Positions 1 to 8,249 are shown, counted from the stretch's first letter. The stretch: 13,344 nt of DNA from Gammaproteobacteria bacterium (GCA_019634245.1 JAHQVR010000214.1:1-13344); one strand, 5' to 3'. Notes: generated by a model from the sequence alone, not told the origin. Numbers and translations: made by a program.

Positions 1-682
1 ACTATTGCAAATACACTAAGACAGTTTTTACAACAAAACGGTCCAACGTAACAACAGCGTCGAATGCCTTCGGTGACAACGACAGTTCGCTGGACCGATG
101 CGATTACGATGGCCCTAACCCTACTGACAGGAACCATGAGCACACGCGCTTCAGTATCTAATTCCTGTCAAACTTAATTTGATGGTCTTCCTACAGGCAC
201 GCAATACCATCGTTCAATCAAAGAACTGTATTGATATAATAATCTGTCTACGCTATCCAAACGCGAAGTGCGAACTCTGGTTAACTCTCCAGCCCAGGGA
301 GCGGGACTGTTGGACAGCGGAGTCGGACACTTACATCCATTGAAATTTGCTCGTGGATTAGCAGATGCTACGCACGTCGATGGGCATGACCAGTCTGTTA
401 CACCGCCTGTAAATCAAATTTAGGTAATTTTACGATTCAGCGCAATTGATTCACATTTTTTGCTCGACAGAACTGTGAAATCGCCCCAGAACGGCTCCAC
501 AAAGGGCTTCTGACCCACTCAGCCGAAATCGGAAATTTTGTGCACCGGGTAGAAAAATGGCCCAACAGTCAATAAATTGATCATCAAAGTGAGATGACGA
601 TACGTTCGGACTGCTGTTTAGTGCCCATCAACCGGGTATCATTCGTCAATCGTTCGCCACAGCCCAAACACAGGATCATCCG
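1..682. other. Stretch without a convincing gene (possible 3' end of an upstream gene)
   Basis: No start-to-stop frame of useful length is present. Two plus-strand frames enter from the left edge open: one stops with TAA at 49-51 (ending LRQFLQQNGPT), the other with TAA at 159-161 (ending HEHTRFSI). Either could be the C-terminal end of a gene outside the window, and the sequence does not decide between them. A further plus-strand frame is open from 235 to the TAG at 421-423 but lacks a good start. A short palindrome, TTGAT-C-ATCAA, lies at 577-587. I see no convincing sigma-70 promoter for the gene at 683. The short open frames in shifting registers could be decayed coding sequence or chance. 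Confidence 0.4.
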
Positions 683-1153
683 GTGATAGCCAAGTCCGAT
701 CTATTTATTCTGGTCACTGCCAGCGCAGTTTTGAGCTTCGGCGTATTCCGCTGGAATCAAAACACACAGGCTGTCGATGCGATCACGATCCCGGCAAGCA
801 GCCGGTCTGTCGCGGCAGCCCCAGTGCCTGAAACAGCCGCCACTGTACCTACTGCAGCGGTAGTAACACCTACGAACGATACCAACGCCGCGCAGGTGCT
901 TAACTCTACTACCGCTAATAATGGCACCAACGCTTTGGATACCAACACCATAGAGGTCGCAGAGCCCGTGGTGGTGACAGAAGCTGTTGTCCAACAGCCT
1001 AGCTATGCCAACCATGTCGTGACCCGGGGCGAATCCTTATCGATCATTGCCAATCGTTATGGCACCAGCGTGCAAGCGTTGCGCGATCTTAACGGCATCA
1101 CTGGCAGTACAATCCTGATTGGTCAGAATATTCGCTATCCCGTCGACCAGTAA
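683..1153 (+). CDS. Membrane-anchored LysM-domain protein
   Basis: A 156-residue protein that probably binds peptidoglycan from the periplasmic side of the inner membrane. Residues 5-22 form a hydrophobic segment without an obvious signal-peptidase site, so a signal anchor is likelier than a cleaved signal. Residues 24-107 are a low-complexity linker rich in Ala, Thr, Val, Pro and Asn. Residues about 111-153 form a single LysM domain, with the pattern HVVTRGESLSIIANRYGTS, then LRDLNGI and a closing IGQNIRYP. No enzymatic domain is attached, so it may be a scaffold or a cell-wall sensor rather than a hydrolase. The GTG start at 683 is chosen because AGGA (672-675) lies 7 bases upstream and no ATG, GTG or TTG occurs in frame between it and the stop at 590. 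The SDR gene follows after 38 bp. LysM identity is clear; the precise role is unknown. Confidence 0.8.
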   Translation: MIAKSDLFILVTASAVLSFGVFRWNQNTQAVDAITIPASSRSVAAAPVPETAATVPTAAVVTPTNDTNAAQVLNSTTANNGTNALDTNTIEVAEPVVVTEAVVQQPSYANHVVTRGESLSIIANRYGTSVQALRDLNGITGSTILIGQNIRYPVDQ

Positions 1154-1167
1154 ACGCTATGCTCTTA

Positions 1168-1185
1168 ATCTGGTGCTAACCAGAT
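1168..1185 (+). repeat. Perfect 7-bp hairpin just before the SDR start
   Basis: ATCTGGT, loop GCTA, ACCAGAT, ending six bases before the ATG at 1192. There is no T-run after it, so it is a poor intrinsic terminator. It occupies the place where a ribosome-binding site would be and no Shine-Dalgarno sequence is otherwise visible, so it could limit initiation of the dehydrogenase or protect the 3' end of the LysM transcript. The structure is read directly; the role is inferred. Confidence 0.5.
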
Positions 1186-1191
1186 ACTTCA

Positions 1192-1941
1192 ATGAGCGGA
1201 TTTTCAAACAATCTTTTTGATGATAAAACTATCGTCATCACCGGTGCTGGCAATGGCATTGGTCGCAGTGCTCTTGAGCATTTTGTCGAAGCCGGCGCCA
1301 AAGTCATTGCACATCTGGGTAGAAATCCTGACTACAAAAGCCAACTACCAGACGGTGTTGTCGGTTTTTTAGGTGATTTCACACGTATCGACGATCAATC
1401 TCAATTCATCGAATTCGTTGGTAATGAAACGGATCGAATCGATGGCCTGATAAACAATGCCGGCACGATGTTCGGACGCATTCCTGCCGATACGCTCACC
1501 GATGCTCAGTACAACGATATCGTTGAGTTAAATCAAACCTCGGTGGTGCGAATCACCAAAAATTTAATACCGCTTCTTAAGAACGCCGACACAGCTGCAA
1601 TAGTCAACACTGTATCGATTTCCGCCGCCGCCGGGGGCAGCCCGGGCTCTTCTATCTATTCAGCCACTAAGGGCTTTGTCACCACTTACACCAAGGCGTT
1701 AGCTAAAGAACTGGCACCATTTAATATCAGGGTCAATGCGTTATCGCCCGGCGTTATTCACACCGACTTTCACGAACGATACTCCACGGCTGAGAAACTT
1801 GAAAGAACTCGCGAACAAATCCCATTAAAACGCCTGGGAAAAGCATCCGACTGTGCACCTGCTTTCCTGTTTTTGGCATCCGATACCTTGTCAGGTTATA
1901 TCACCGGCCAGGTTCTGGAGATCAATGGTGGACTTCGCTGA
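1192..1941 (+). CDS. Short-chain dehydrogenase/reductase (SDR, FabG-like)
   Basis: A 249-residue classical SDR, of usual family length, catalysing NAD(P)-dependent oxidoreduction of an alcohol/ketone pair. The Rossmann cofactor motif TGAGNGIG is at residues 17-24, NNAG at 88-91, the catalytic Asn at 114, Ser at 142 or 144, and the YSATK motif gives Tyr156 and Lys160. SPGVIHT (185-191) and the C-terminal ITGQVLEINGG (237-247) are typical of the FabG-like group. The substrate cannot be read from sequence; a 3-oxoacyl substrate is one option, but there are no fatty-acid genes beside it. The 3' end overlaps the convergent efflux gene by 20 bp. Confidence 0.88.
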   Translation: MSGFSNNLFDDKTIVITGAGNGIGRSALEHFVEAGAKVIAHLGRNPDYKSQLPDGVVGFLGDFTRIDDQSQFIEFVGNETDRIDGLINNAGTMFGRIPADTLTDAQYNDIVELNQTSVVRITKNLIPLLKNADTAAIVNTVSISAAAGGSPGSSIYSATKGFVTTYTKALAKELAPFNIRVNALSPGVIHTDFHERYSTAEKLERTREQIPLKRLGKASDCAPAFLFLASDTLSGYITGQVLEINGGLR

Positions 1942-3133
1942 CCACCGCGGCCGACTGGGCCCCACGCAAAAGCATCAAACCATAAATACACACAACCGCT
2001 CCAGCGGTGACAAACCAATAAAACCAATAGACACTCATCGGCAGCAAGCTACCCAGTGCACCCGTCATCAGCACACCAAACAGCAGTTGTAGACTGCCGG
2101 ATAAACCTGAGGCTGAAGCGCTGAGCTCAGGTTTTACACTCATGGCAACAGAGGCCATATTTGGTAGTGAAATACCATTACTGAGTGCCACCAGCAACAT
2201 AGGTAGAAACAGACTCAACGGGTGACTCCAACTTAAAAACGCCCAGAACAACAGCACACCTATGACCATGGGTATCTGTCCGTACTGTGCCATTTTCACA
2301 GCACCAACAGCCGTAGAGTAACGACCGGCGATAAAATTTCCTGTCAGATAACCAATACCGACCATCGCAAACCAGCGTCCATAGCTGGTCGCACTCATCT
2401 CCCGTACTTCCATGCCAAGAAACGGGCCGCTTCCCAGGAAACAATAATAAATGCCTATACCGCCGGTCATCATCATGCAAACCCCTAGAAACTCTTTTTC
2501 TAGCAGTAACACCGCGGCTGCTTTTAAAAAAGGGAGTCGTTGATAATCCGCATCCTTGGTCGCCATGGTTTCATGCAGATACAGATAACACAGTGTGGCC
2601 GCAATAAAGGCAGAAACACCCAAGCCTGCATACATCAAACGCCAGCTCAGATTGTCACTGACCCAACCACCCAGCATAGGACCAAACAACGGTGCGACCA
2701 TCATCGCGGTGGTCATATAACCAATTTTGCTCGCAGCACGATCTCGAGAAAAGACATCTCGAATAATGGCGCGCGGCAGCAACATACACACCGAGGCACC
2801 AAAGCCTTGAACAAAACGACCAAACAGAAGCCACTCGATGGACGGGGAAATTGCACAAAGAAAGCCTCCTACGCCAAACACAAACAGGCCAAGCAACATG
2901 ATCGGACGACGGCCGTAATGGTCAGCAGCCTGACCTAAGACCAACTGCGCGACCAGTGTGGCCAGAAGATAGACACTGATGATTAGCTGCACGGATCCAT
3001 AGGATGCCGACAGGTCTCGCATAACCGCGCTGTTGGCGGGCAAAACGCTGTTCATCACGATAGGTCCGAGCGCGGATACAAACACCAACAGCGACAGGGG
3101 TGGCAGAACACCTGCATTGGCAGTTGGTTTCAA
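1922..3133 (-). CDS. Bcr/CflA-type multidrug efflux transporter (MFS, DHA1)
   Basis: A 403-residue inner-membrane proton antiporter of the major facilitator superfamily, with the hydrophobic profile expected for 12 membrane helices. Visible DHA1 signatures are motif A after helix 2 (GQAADHYGRR, residues 67-76), RFVQGFGAS (106-114) and motif C-like APLFGPMLGG (147-156). Length fits the Bcr/CflA family, which exports drugs and in some members sulfonamides or bicyclomycin. The frame stays open upstream to 3520, but that part is antisense to purD. A TTG start at 3133 is chosen because AGAAGAG sits 8 bases upstream and the protein then begins just before helix 1. It is divergent from purD, and its stop lies inside the SDR gene. 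The substrate is unknown. Bicyclomycin, a substrate of Bcr, inhibits Rho, which is encoded nearby; this is probably coincidence. Confidence 0.85.
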   Translation of the reverse strand: MKPTANAGVLPPLSLLVFVSALGPIVMNSVLPANSAVMRDLSASYGSVQLIISVYLLATLVAQLVLGQAADHYGRRPIMLLGLFVFGVGGFLCAISPSIEWLLFGRFVQGFGASVCMLLPRAIIRDVFSRDRAASKIGYMTTAMMVAPLFGPMLGGWVSDNLSWRLMYAGLGVSAFIAATLCYLYLHETMATKDADYQRLPFLKAAAVLLLEKEFLGVCMMMTGGIGIYYCFLGSGPFLGMEVREMSATSYGRWFAMVGIGYLTGNFIAGRYSTAVGAVKMAQYGQIPMVIGVLLFWAFLSWSHPLSLFLPMLLVALSNGISLPNMASVAMSVKPELSASASGLSGSLQLLFGVLMTGALGSLLPMSVYWFYWFVTAGAVVCIYGLMLLRGAQSAAVVSEVHH

Positions 3134-3206
3134 GGCGTAGACTCTTCTGCGGCAGCATGGTGGCAGGGTGAAGTAGAATAGCGAACTTCGGTGACTGATG
3201 GTTAAA

Positions 3207-3220
3207 AGAGGATATAGATC
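3207..3220 (+). promoter_or_regulatory. Ribosome-binding site deciding the GTG start of purD
   Basis: AGAGGA at 3207-3212 lies 8 bases before GTG at 3221. It fixes a GTG start, and the protein then begins with MHVLLIGSGGREHA, matching the usual PurD N-terminus. Confidence 0.7.
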
Positions 3221-4519
3221 GTGCACGTTTTGCTGATTGGCAGTGGTGGTCGAGAACACGCCATGGCTTGGAAACTCGCCGAAAGCTCCGCGGTAAGCAA
3301 AGTCAGTGTGGCTCCTGGCAACGTCGGTATGGCTGCTGAGCCAAAAGTGGACTGTGTCCCGATAGCCGTCGATGATTTTGACCATCTCATCGAGTTCGTT
3401 AAATCCCAACAGGTAACCTTTACTGTTGTTGGGCCAGAAGTGCCGCTGGTGGCAGGTATTGTCGATGAGTTTAACGCCGCAGATTGCGCAATTCTCGGAC
3501 CCACAGCAGCGGCTGCGCAACTCGAAGGCTCAAAAGGCTATGCCAAAGCTTTTATGGACAGACACGGAATTCCGACAGCAAGCTACGAGCGTTTCCACGA
3601 TGCCAGCAAGGCCCTGGAATACGTTCAAAAGATCGGTGCACCGATCGTGATCAAAGCCGATGGGCTCGCTGCTGGCAAAGGTGTGGTGGTCGCCAGCACA
3701 CTGAACGAAGCCCAGGACGCCGTAACTTCGATGCTCGCCGACAACGTGTTCGGCGACGCAGGCTCTAGCGTGGTGATTGAGCAATTCTTAAGTGGCGAGG
3801 AAGCCAGCTTTATTGCGTTGGTCGACGGTGCTACCGCGCAGCCTTTTGCCACCAGCCAGGATCACAAAGCCAGGAATGAAGGCGATACGGGGCCCAACAC
3901 CGGAGGCATGGGCGCTTACTCCCCGGCCCCTGTGGTAACACCCGAAATTGAAAAGCATATCGTGCAAGATATTCTTGAGCCAACGGTTGCAGGCTTAATC
4001 AAGGACAAGACCCCGTTCAAGGGATTTTTATATATCGGTCTGATGATTGATTCATTCGGTAACGCGAGAGTCATCGAATACAATGTTCGATTAGGGGATC
4101 CTGAGACACAACCCTTAATGCTCAGACTGGATAGTGATTTTGCTGCGCTGTGTCTAGCAGCGATCAACGAAGAACTCCATCAAAGTAAGATTAACTGGAG
4201 TAAGGAACCCGCCCTAGGGGTGGTGGTTGCCGCAGGCGAGTACCCTCAATCGAGCAGCAAAGGCGAACCCATTACAGGGCTGGAAGAGGCGGCAAAGGGT
4301 CCGTGCAAAGTGTTCCATGCAGGCACCCGTTCAGAGAAAGACACTATAGTGACCAATGGCGGTCGGGTTCTGTGCGTCACAGCGAAAGGTCAAGATATAG
4401 CGCAAGCTAAGTCTCGAGCCGATGAGGGGGCTACTAAAATTTCTTGGAAAGGTGCGCGCTTCCGCCGAGATATTGGACACCGCGCATTGGCCAGGTTGGC
4501 AGACACTGAGCCAGCCTGA
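3221..4519 (+). CDS. purD: Phosphoribosylamine-glycine ligase (GAR synthetase)
   Basis: Second step of de novo purine synthesis: joins glycine to 5-phosphoribosylamine with ATP to give glycinamide ribonucleotide in the cytosol. It has 432 residues, the usual length. The N-terminal domain shows GSGGREHA (7-14) and GPEVPLVAGIVDEF (71-84). The ATP-grasp domain shows IKADGLAAGKGV (144-155), QDHKARNEGDTGPNTGGMGA (213-232) and the metal-site region IEYNVRLGDPETQ (285-297). The C-terminal domain ends with RRDIGHRAL. All expected motifs are intact. It starts with GTG after a good ribosome-binding site. It stands alone, without purH or other pur genes, between a divergent efflux gene and convergent rho. 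I see no purine riboswitch or clear PurR-type operator in the 87-bp upstream gap. Confidence 0.97.
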   Translation: MHVLLIGSGGREHAMAWKLAESSAVSKVSVAPGNVGMAAEPKVDCVPIAVDDFDHLIEFVKSQQVTFTVVGPEVPLVAGIVDEFNAADCAILGPTAAAAQLEGSKGYAKAFMDRHGIPTASYERFHDASKALEYVQKIGAPIVIKADGLAAGKGVVVASTLNEAQDAVTSMLADNVFGDAGSSVVIEQFLSGEEASFIALVDGATAQPFATSQDHKARNEGDTGPNTGGMGAYSPAPVVTPEIEKHIVQDILEPTVAGLIKDKTPFKGFLYIGLMIDSFGNARVIEYNVRLGDPETQPLMLRLDSDFAALCLAAINEELHQSKINWSKEPALGVVVAAGEYPQSSSKGEPITGLEEAAKGPCKVFHAGTRSEKDTIVTNGGRVLCVTAKGQDIAQAKSRADEGATKISWKGARFRRDIGHRALARLADTEPA

Positions 4520-4523
4520 GATC

Positions 4524-4542
4524 AAGCGCTGGACTAGCGCTT
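4524..4542. terminator. Hairpin between convergent purD and rho
   Basis: AAGCGCT, loop GGACT, AGCGCTT: a perfect 7-bp stem spanning the rho stop (4534-4536) and starting five bases after the purD stop. Being symmetrical, it forms in transcripts from both strands. Neither side has a T-run, so intrinsic termination is doubtful; it may instead stabilise the 3' ends or act with Rho. Confidence 0.35.
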
Positions 4543-5874
4543 CATGGCATCAAAGAATTCGTTGTTTGTTTTGGTTTGCTGTAGTCGCCCCAGTAGAAAC
4601 TCCATCGCCTCTATTTCATCCATGGCATGGATGAACTTGCGCAATATCCACGCCTTTTGCAGTTCTTCCTGATCCATCATCAATTCTTCTCGACGAGTAC
4701 CGGAGCGATTGATATTGATGGCAGGAAATACGCGTTTTTCTGCGATGCGCCGATCCAGGTGCAATTCCATGTTACCGGTACCTTTAAATTCCTCGTAGAT
4801 AACTTCATCCATCTTGGAACCAGTTTCAACCAGAGCGGTGGCAACAATAGTTAGGCTACCGCCTTCTTCTATGTTACGAGCAGCACCAAAAAATCGCTTT
4901 GGTCGATGCAACGCATTAGCATCCACACCACCCGTCAACACCTTTCCAGACGATGGAATAACCGTGTTGTAGGCGCGTGCCAATCGAGTAATCGAGTCAA
5001 GCAAGATAACGACATCTTTTTTATGTTCAACCAATCGTTTGGCTTTCTCTATAACCATTTCGGCGACCTGGACATGACGACTGGCCGGTTCATCGAACGT
5101 ACTTGAAATCACCTCTCCTTGAACCATGCGCTCCATTTCAGTGACCTCTTCAGGCCGTTCATCGATAAGCAGAACAATGAGGTAACACTCTGGATGGTTG
5201 GCGGCGATACTCTGCGCGATGTTTTGTAGCATGAGTGTCTTACCCGCTTTGGGTGGTGACACTAACAGGCCTCTTTGGCCTTTCCCGATAGGTGATGCGA
5301 AATCGATGATACGAGCAGTAATGTCCTCAGTACTGCCATTACCACGCTCCATGGTTAAACGTTCATTCGCATGCAACGGTGTCAGATTTTCAAATAAAAC
5401 CTTGTTCTTTGCCTGTTCAGGTGGTCCAAAGTTGATTTCGTCAACTTTCAGTAGCGCAAAGTATCGCTCTCCCTCTTTCGGTGGCCGAATCTTGCCAAAT
5501 ATGGTGTCTCCGGTACGCAGTGCGAAACGTCTGATCTGGCTCGGCGACACATAGATGTCATCCGGGCCAGCAAGATAAGACGAATCTGCCGAACGCAGAA
5601 ATCCGAATCCATCTTGCAAAATTTCGAGTACACCTCCACCGAAAATATGTTCGCCTTTGCGCGCAGACGCTTTCAGGATCGAGAATATGATGTCCTGTTT
5701 GCGTTGGCGCGCCACATTATCGATACCAATCGATTGGGCGAGCTCAATGAGTTCGGTAGGGTTTTTCTTTTTCAAGTCGGTGAGGTTCATCGGTTCCGCA
5801 TTGCTAGGTGCTGCTGTAGCAGTTGCGGCGTTCGAAGATTGCTCACCGCGTTGGCGGCGATTAGGACGAGTCAC
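4534..5874 (-). CDS. rho: Transcription termination factor Rho
   Basis: Hexameric RNA-dependent ATPase that ends untranslated transcripts. With the GTG start at 5874 it has 446 residues. From Met29 (MNLTDL) onward it parallels E. coli Rho closely in order and length. The primary RNA-binding domain carries [20 protein letters not shown] (88-107). The motor shows Walker A PPKAGKT (207-213), Walker B VVILLDS (288-294), the Q-loop VLTGGVDA (312-319) and the R-loop KGTGNMEL (364-371). Residues 1-28 are an extra Arg/Ser/Ala/Asn-rich stretch. The alternative ATG is at 5790; neither start has a good Shine-Dalgarno, so the extension is plausible but unproven. The gene follows trxA on the same strand, as in E. 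coli. Confidence 0.97.
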   Translation of the reverse strand: MTRPNRRQRGEQSSNAATATAAPSNAEPMNLTDLKKKNPTELIELAQSIGIDNVARQRKQDIIFSILKASARKGEHIFGGGVLEILQDGFGFLRSADSSYLAGPDDIYVSPSQIRRFALRTGDTIFGKIRPPKEGERYFALLKVDEINFGPPEQAKNKVLFENLTPLHANERLTMERGNGSTEDITARIIDFASPIGKGQRGLLVSPPKAGKTLMLQNIAQSIAANHPECYLIVLLIDERPEEVTEMERMVQGEVISSTFDEPASRHVQVAEMVIEKAKRLVEHKKDVVILLDSITRLARAYNTVIPSSGKVLTGGVDANALHRPKRFFGAARNIEEGGSLTIVATALVETGSKMDEVIYEEFKGTGNMELHLDRRIAEKRVFPAININRSGTRREELMMDQEELQKAWILRKFIHAMDEIEAMEFLLGRLQQTKTNNEFFDAMKR

Positions 5875-6240
5875 GAGTAATTACGGATTTCGAGTGTAGT
5901 TAAAGGGATGATTTAAACTTTTTCAAAAATTGTTTTAATTGGAAATGGACTCTGCAGGAATGCAGACGACCGTTCGCAGGAATGAATTAAAGTTAGCACG
6001 ACAAAGCTGCCTCGTCCAGTGAAGATTGAATCTTCTGTGGATCGCAGTGTCAGAATGCTCCGAAATACTGCAACTAACTTGCCAATTCGTGCACAAAGTC
6101 GTTGATTGCTTGACACCACGGGCTCATTTCCTCACCGTCAATCAATGCAAACTGCCGGAAATTCGCGCGTTGTGATTGAAACTCTGAGCCCTTTAACTCA
6201 TAGCCGATTGGGTATGGAAAAAGGACTCATTTAGTGAGTT
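5875..6240 (-). other. trxA-rho spacer, putative rho leader
   Basis: This 366-bp spacer has no secure gene. Read in the rho direction it holds a weak terminator just after trxA, then an open frame without a good start from 6226 to the TAG at 6076-6074 (its last 17 codons read MSPWCQAINDFVHELAS). Next come a hairpin GAAGAT-TCA-ATCTTC (6020-6034) and two copies of CATTCCTGC 22 bp apart (5954-5962 and 5976-5984). The copy nearer rho lies inside a hairpin TCTGCA-TTCC-TGCAGA (5951-5966). In E. coli the rho leader mediates Rho autoregulation; a similar role here is inference from position. A 68-codon GTG frame at 6119-5913 is also open but has no recognisable product. Confidence 0.4.
6218..6240 (-). 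terminator. Weak intrinsic terminator after trxA
   Basis: In the trxA direction, starting two bases after the stop: ACTCA, loop CTAAA, TGAGT (6239-6225), then CCTTTTT. The stem is only 5 bp and AT-rich, so partial read-through into rho is likely. The T-run supports the call. Confidence 0.4.
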
Positions 6241-6567
6241 TTAAGCGTTTTGATCGAGAAATTCAGCCAATTGCGCTTTGGACAACGCGCCCATTTTGGT
6301 TGAATCCACTGAGCCATTTTTGAACAGCATCAATGTAGGAATACTGCGAATCCCATATTTTGGCGGTGTGTTGGGATTTTCATCGATATTCATTTTGACG
6401 ATTTTGACTTTTCCAGCATATTCTGGCGCTATATCGTCCAAAACGGGTGCAATCGCCTTACAAGGACCACACCACTCTGCCCAATAGTCAACCAAAACGG
6501 GCGTGTCCGATTTTAATACCTCTTCTTCGAAGGTCGCATCAGTAATCGGGGTAATATGTTCGTTCAT
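6241..6567 (-). CDS. trxA: Thioredoxin 1
   Basis: Cytosolic disulfide reductase that passes electrons from thioredoxin reductase to ribonucleotide reductase and other targets. It has 108 residues, the standard thioredoxin length. The active site WCGPC is at 32-36, the buried Asp at 27 and the cis-proline in RSIPT at 77. The ATG at 6567 is preceded by GGAGA 8 bases upstream. A longer in-frame start would add 66 residues unlike any thioredoxin N-terminus and reach into the divergent helicase gene. It lies between rho (same strand) and divergent rhlB, the classical gammaproteobacterial arrangement. Confidence 0.97.
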   Translation of the reverse strand: MNEHITPITDATFEEEVLKSDTPVLVDYWAEWCGPCKAIAPVLDDIAPEYAGKVKIVKMNIDENPNTPPKYGIRSIPTLMLFKNGSVDSTKMGALSKAQLAEFLDQNA

Positions 6568-6620
6568 GTATTGTGTCTCCACACGCATATGGTCTTTTTC
6601 GGAATGAATCCCGCATGTTG

Positions 6621-6650
6621 ATGATAGACACCAGAAAATCCAACCATCAA
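6621..6650 (-). promoter_or_regulatory. Predicted sigma-70 promoter of trxA
   Basis: On the minus strand TTGATG (-35, 6650-6645), an 18-bp spacer and TATCAT (-10, 6626-6621), about 54 bp before the trxA start. It lies in the 109-bp divergent gap shared with rhlB. An inverted repeat GTTGATG/CATCAAC (6617-6623 and 6645-6651) brackets it. Predicted by eye only. Confidence 0.45.
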
Positions 6651-6676
6651 CCCTAGACAACCACTGTAACAAACCT

Positions 6677-8101
6677 ATGACATCAGAACCTGACGCCATC
6701 GTGGCGTTCAGCGACCTTGGTTTACCAGCTCCGCTGCTAAAAGCCACTGACGAGCTGGAATTCACGCAATGTACGGAAATTCAATCACTTAGTCTGCCCA
6801 GTATCTTCAATGGCCAGGATATCGCTGCCCAAGCACAAACAGGCACCGGAAAAACTGCTGCGTTTCTCTTAGGTAGTTTTGCCCGCCTGATGCAATCAGA
6901 TGGGGGCCCGAGGGAGAAAAATCAACCCAGAATGCTGGTTATAGCGCCCACTCGCGAACTCGCCCTTCAAATCAAAAATGATGCGGACGCGCTGGGTAAA
7001 CATACTGGCTTAACCAATGCGGTTGCCTACGGTGGCATCGACTATGAAAAGCAGCGCAAGCAGTTAGAGGCTGGAGTCGATGTATTGATCGGGACACCAG
7101 GGAGACTCATTGACTATTTCAAACAACGCGTATTCAACTTAAAGCGCCTGGAAATTTGCGTGTTGGACGAGGCCGATCGGATGTTCGATCTAGGCTTTAT
7201 CAGTGACATACGATTTCTATTGCGCCGCATGCCCGAACCCGAGCATCGATTAAGCATGCTGTTTTCGGCAACATTGTCCCACCGAGTCATGGAGCTTGCC
7301 TATGAGCACATGAATAACCCGCTAGCGATAAAAACGGGGACCACACAGGTTACTGCCGATGGTGTTAATCAGCAACTTTTTCACCCTGCGACGGAAGAGA
7401 AAATACCGTTGCTTCTGGGCCTGATCGAGCAAATGGCACCAAAGCGCTCGATCGTGTTTGTAAACACCAAACGCACAGCAGAACGGGTTGAGGCTTATCT
7501 TCTAGGGAATAACATAGCCTGCGGCACGCTTTCCGGAGACGTACGACAGAACAAACGACAAAGAATACTCAGCGATTTTACAGGTGGTGAATTAAATGTC
7601 TTAATCGCCACGGATGTCGCAGCCCGAGGTTTGCACATCGATGATGTGTCACATGTATTCAATTACGACTTACCACAACATGCCGAAGATTACGTCCATC
7701 GAATTGGTCGCACTGCTCGTGCGGGCACTCGAGGTGAAGCTTTGAGTTTTGTTTGCGAGGAATACGCTTTCTCCTTGCCAGAAATTCAAGAGTTCATCGG
7801 CAAACGCATTGACACGACTGGCATCACTGACGAGTTGCTCGTTACCCCTCTACCACCAAAGAAAATCGTCCGTAGTTCTAGTGATCGCCCAGGTGCACAC
7901 CGACGGAATAAAAAATCCAACCATTCGCGTTCAAGTGACAAAAAAAGGGGCCAGCCCAGGAAGGATCCTACCGGGACGGACCACTCATCCTCACCCACCA
8001 ACAGTGACGTCGATGGCAAGAAAAAACCCCGTCGCCGCCGCCGGCGAAAACCCAGTGGAGATAGTTCTAAAAGCGATCAATCCAATGGCCAAAAAGCCTG
8101 A
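6677..8101 (+). CDS. rhlB: DEAD-box RNA helicase RhlB
   Basis: ATP-dependent RNA helicase; in E. coli RhlB unwinds RNA for RNase E and PNPase in the degradosome. It has 474 residues. Motifs in order: Q-motif with Phe11 and Gln36, AQTGTGKT (53-60), PTRELA (91-96), TPGR (140-143), DEAD (164-167), SAT (197-199), SIVFVNTK (258-265), ATDVAARG (311-318) and [10 protein letters not shown] (341-350). Residues from about 395 form a disordered, strongly basic tail with a run of six Arg at 452-457, likely for RNA binding. Assignment to RhlB rather than another RhlE/RhlB-type helicase rests mainly on its position divergent from trxA-rho. No Shine-Dalgarno is evident before the ATG. Confidence 0.9.
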   Translation: MTSEPDAIVAFSDLGLPAPLLKATDELEFTQCTEIQSLSLPSIFNGQDIAAQAQTGTGKTAAFLLGSFARLMQSDGGPREKNQPRMLVIAPTRELALQIKNDADALGKHTGLTNAVAYGGIDYEKQRKQLEAGVDVLIGTPGRLIDYFKQRVFNLKRLEICVLDEADRMFDLGFISDIRFLLRRMPEPEHRLSMLFSATLSHRVMELAYEHMNNPLAIKTGTTQVTADGVNQQLFHPATEEKIPLLLGLIEQMAPKRSIVFVNTKRTAERVEAYLLGNNIACGTLSGDVRQNKRQRILSDFTGGELNVLIATDVAARGLHIDDVSHVFNYDLPQHAEDYVHRIGRTARAGTRGEALSFVCEEYAFSLPEIQEFIGKRIDTTGITDELLVTPLPPKKIVRSSSDRPGAHRRNKKSNHSRSSDKKRGQPRKDPTGTDHSSSPTNSDVDGKKKPRRRRRRKPSGDSSKSDQSNGQKA

Positions 8102-8137
8102 ATTTTGCTGGTTGAGCCAGCGACAGGCTGAGTTTTC
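8095..8137 (+). terminator. Terminator-like nested hairpin at the end of rhlB
   Basis: Outer arms AGCCTG (8095-8100) and CAGGCT (8124-8129) enclose an inner hairpin GCTGG-TTGAG-CCAGC (8107-8121). GAGTTTTCC follows. The outer left arm includes part of the rhlB stop. The T-run is only four long, so strength is uncertain. Confidence 0.45.
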
Positions 8138-8249
8138 CTACGTTTGGCAGAATGTTGGCAGGCAGGCAATGGCACGGATAACGCAAGACCATTCAAAGAT
8201 CCTGCGCTTGCAAGGAAAATAAATACCGCCGAGTGGGTTAGTCAATCGG

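Noticed and set aside
175..413. Minus-strand open frame of about 79 codons
   Set aside because: No start codon near its beginning and a Cys/Ser/Pro-rich composition typical of non-coding or antisense reading.
3134..3520. N-terminal extension of the efflux transporter frame
   Set aside because: It is antisense to the well-supported purD start, Cys/His-rich and unlike any MFS N-terminus; TTG at 3133 has a good ribosome-binding site.
5913..6119. 68-codon GTG frame in the rho leader as a gene
   Set aside because: A GAGGAA lies upstream at suitable spacing, but the product has no recognisable domain and overlaps another open frame; not enough to call.
6034..6170. Plus-strand small gene in the trxA-rho spacer (about 42 codons, GTG start)
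   Set aside because: Cys-rich, no ribosome-binding site, antisense to another open frame; probably chance.
6568..6765. 66-residue N-terminal extension of thioredoxin
   Set aside because: Not thioredoxin-like, overlaps rhlB, and the ATG at 6567 has GGAGA at proper spacing.
7749..8222. 157-codon plus-strand frame over the rhlB tail
   Set aside because: Overlaps rhlB for most of its length in another register and has no recognisable domain; it reflects the Arg/Ser-rich tail.
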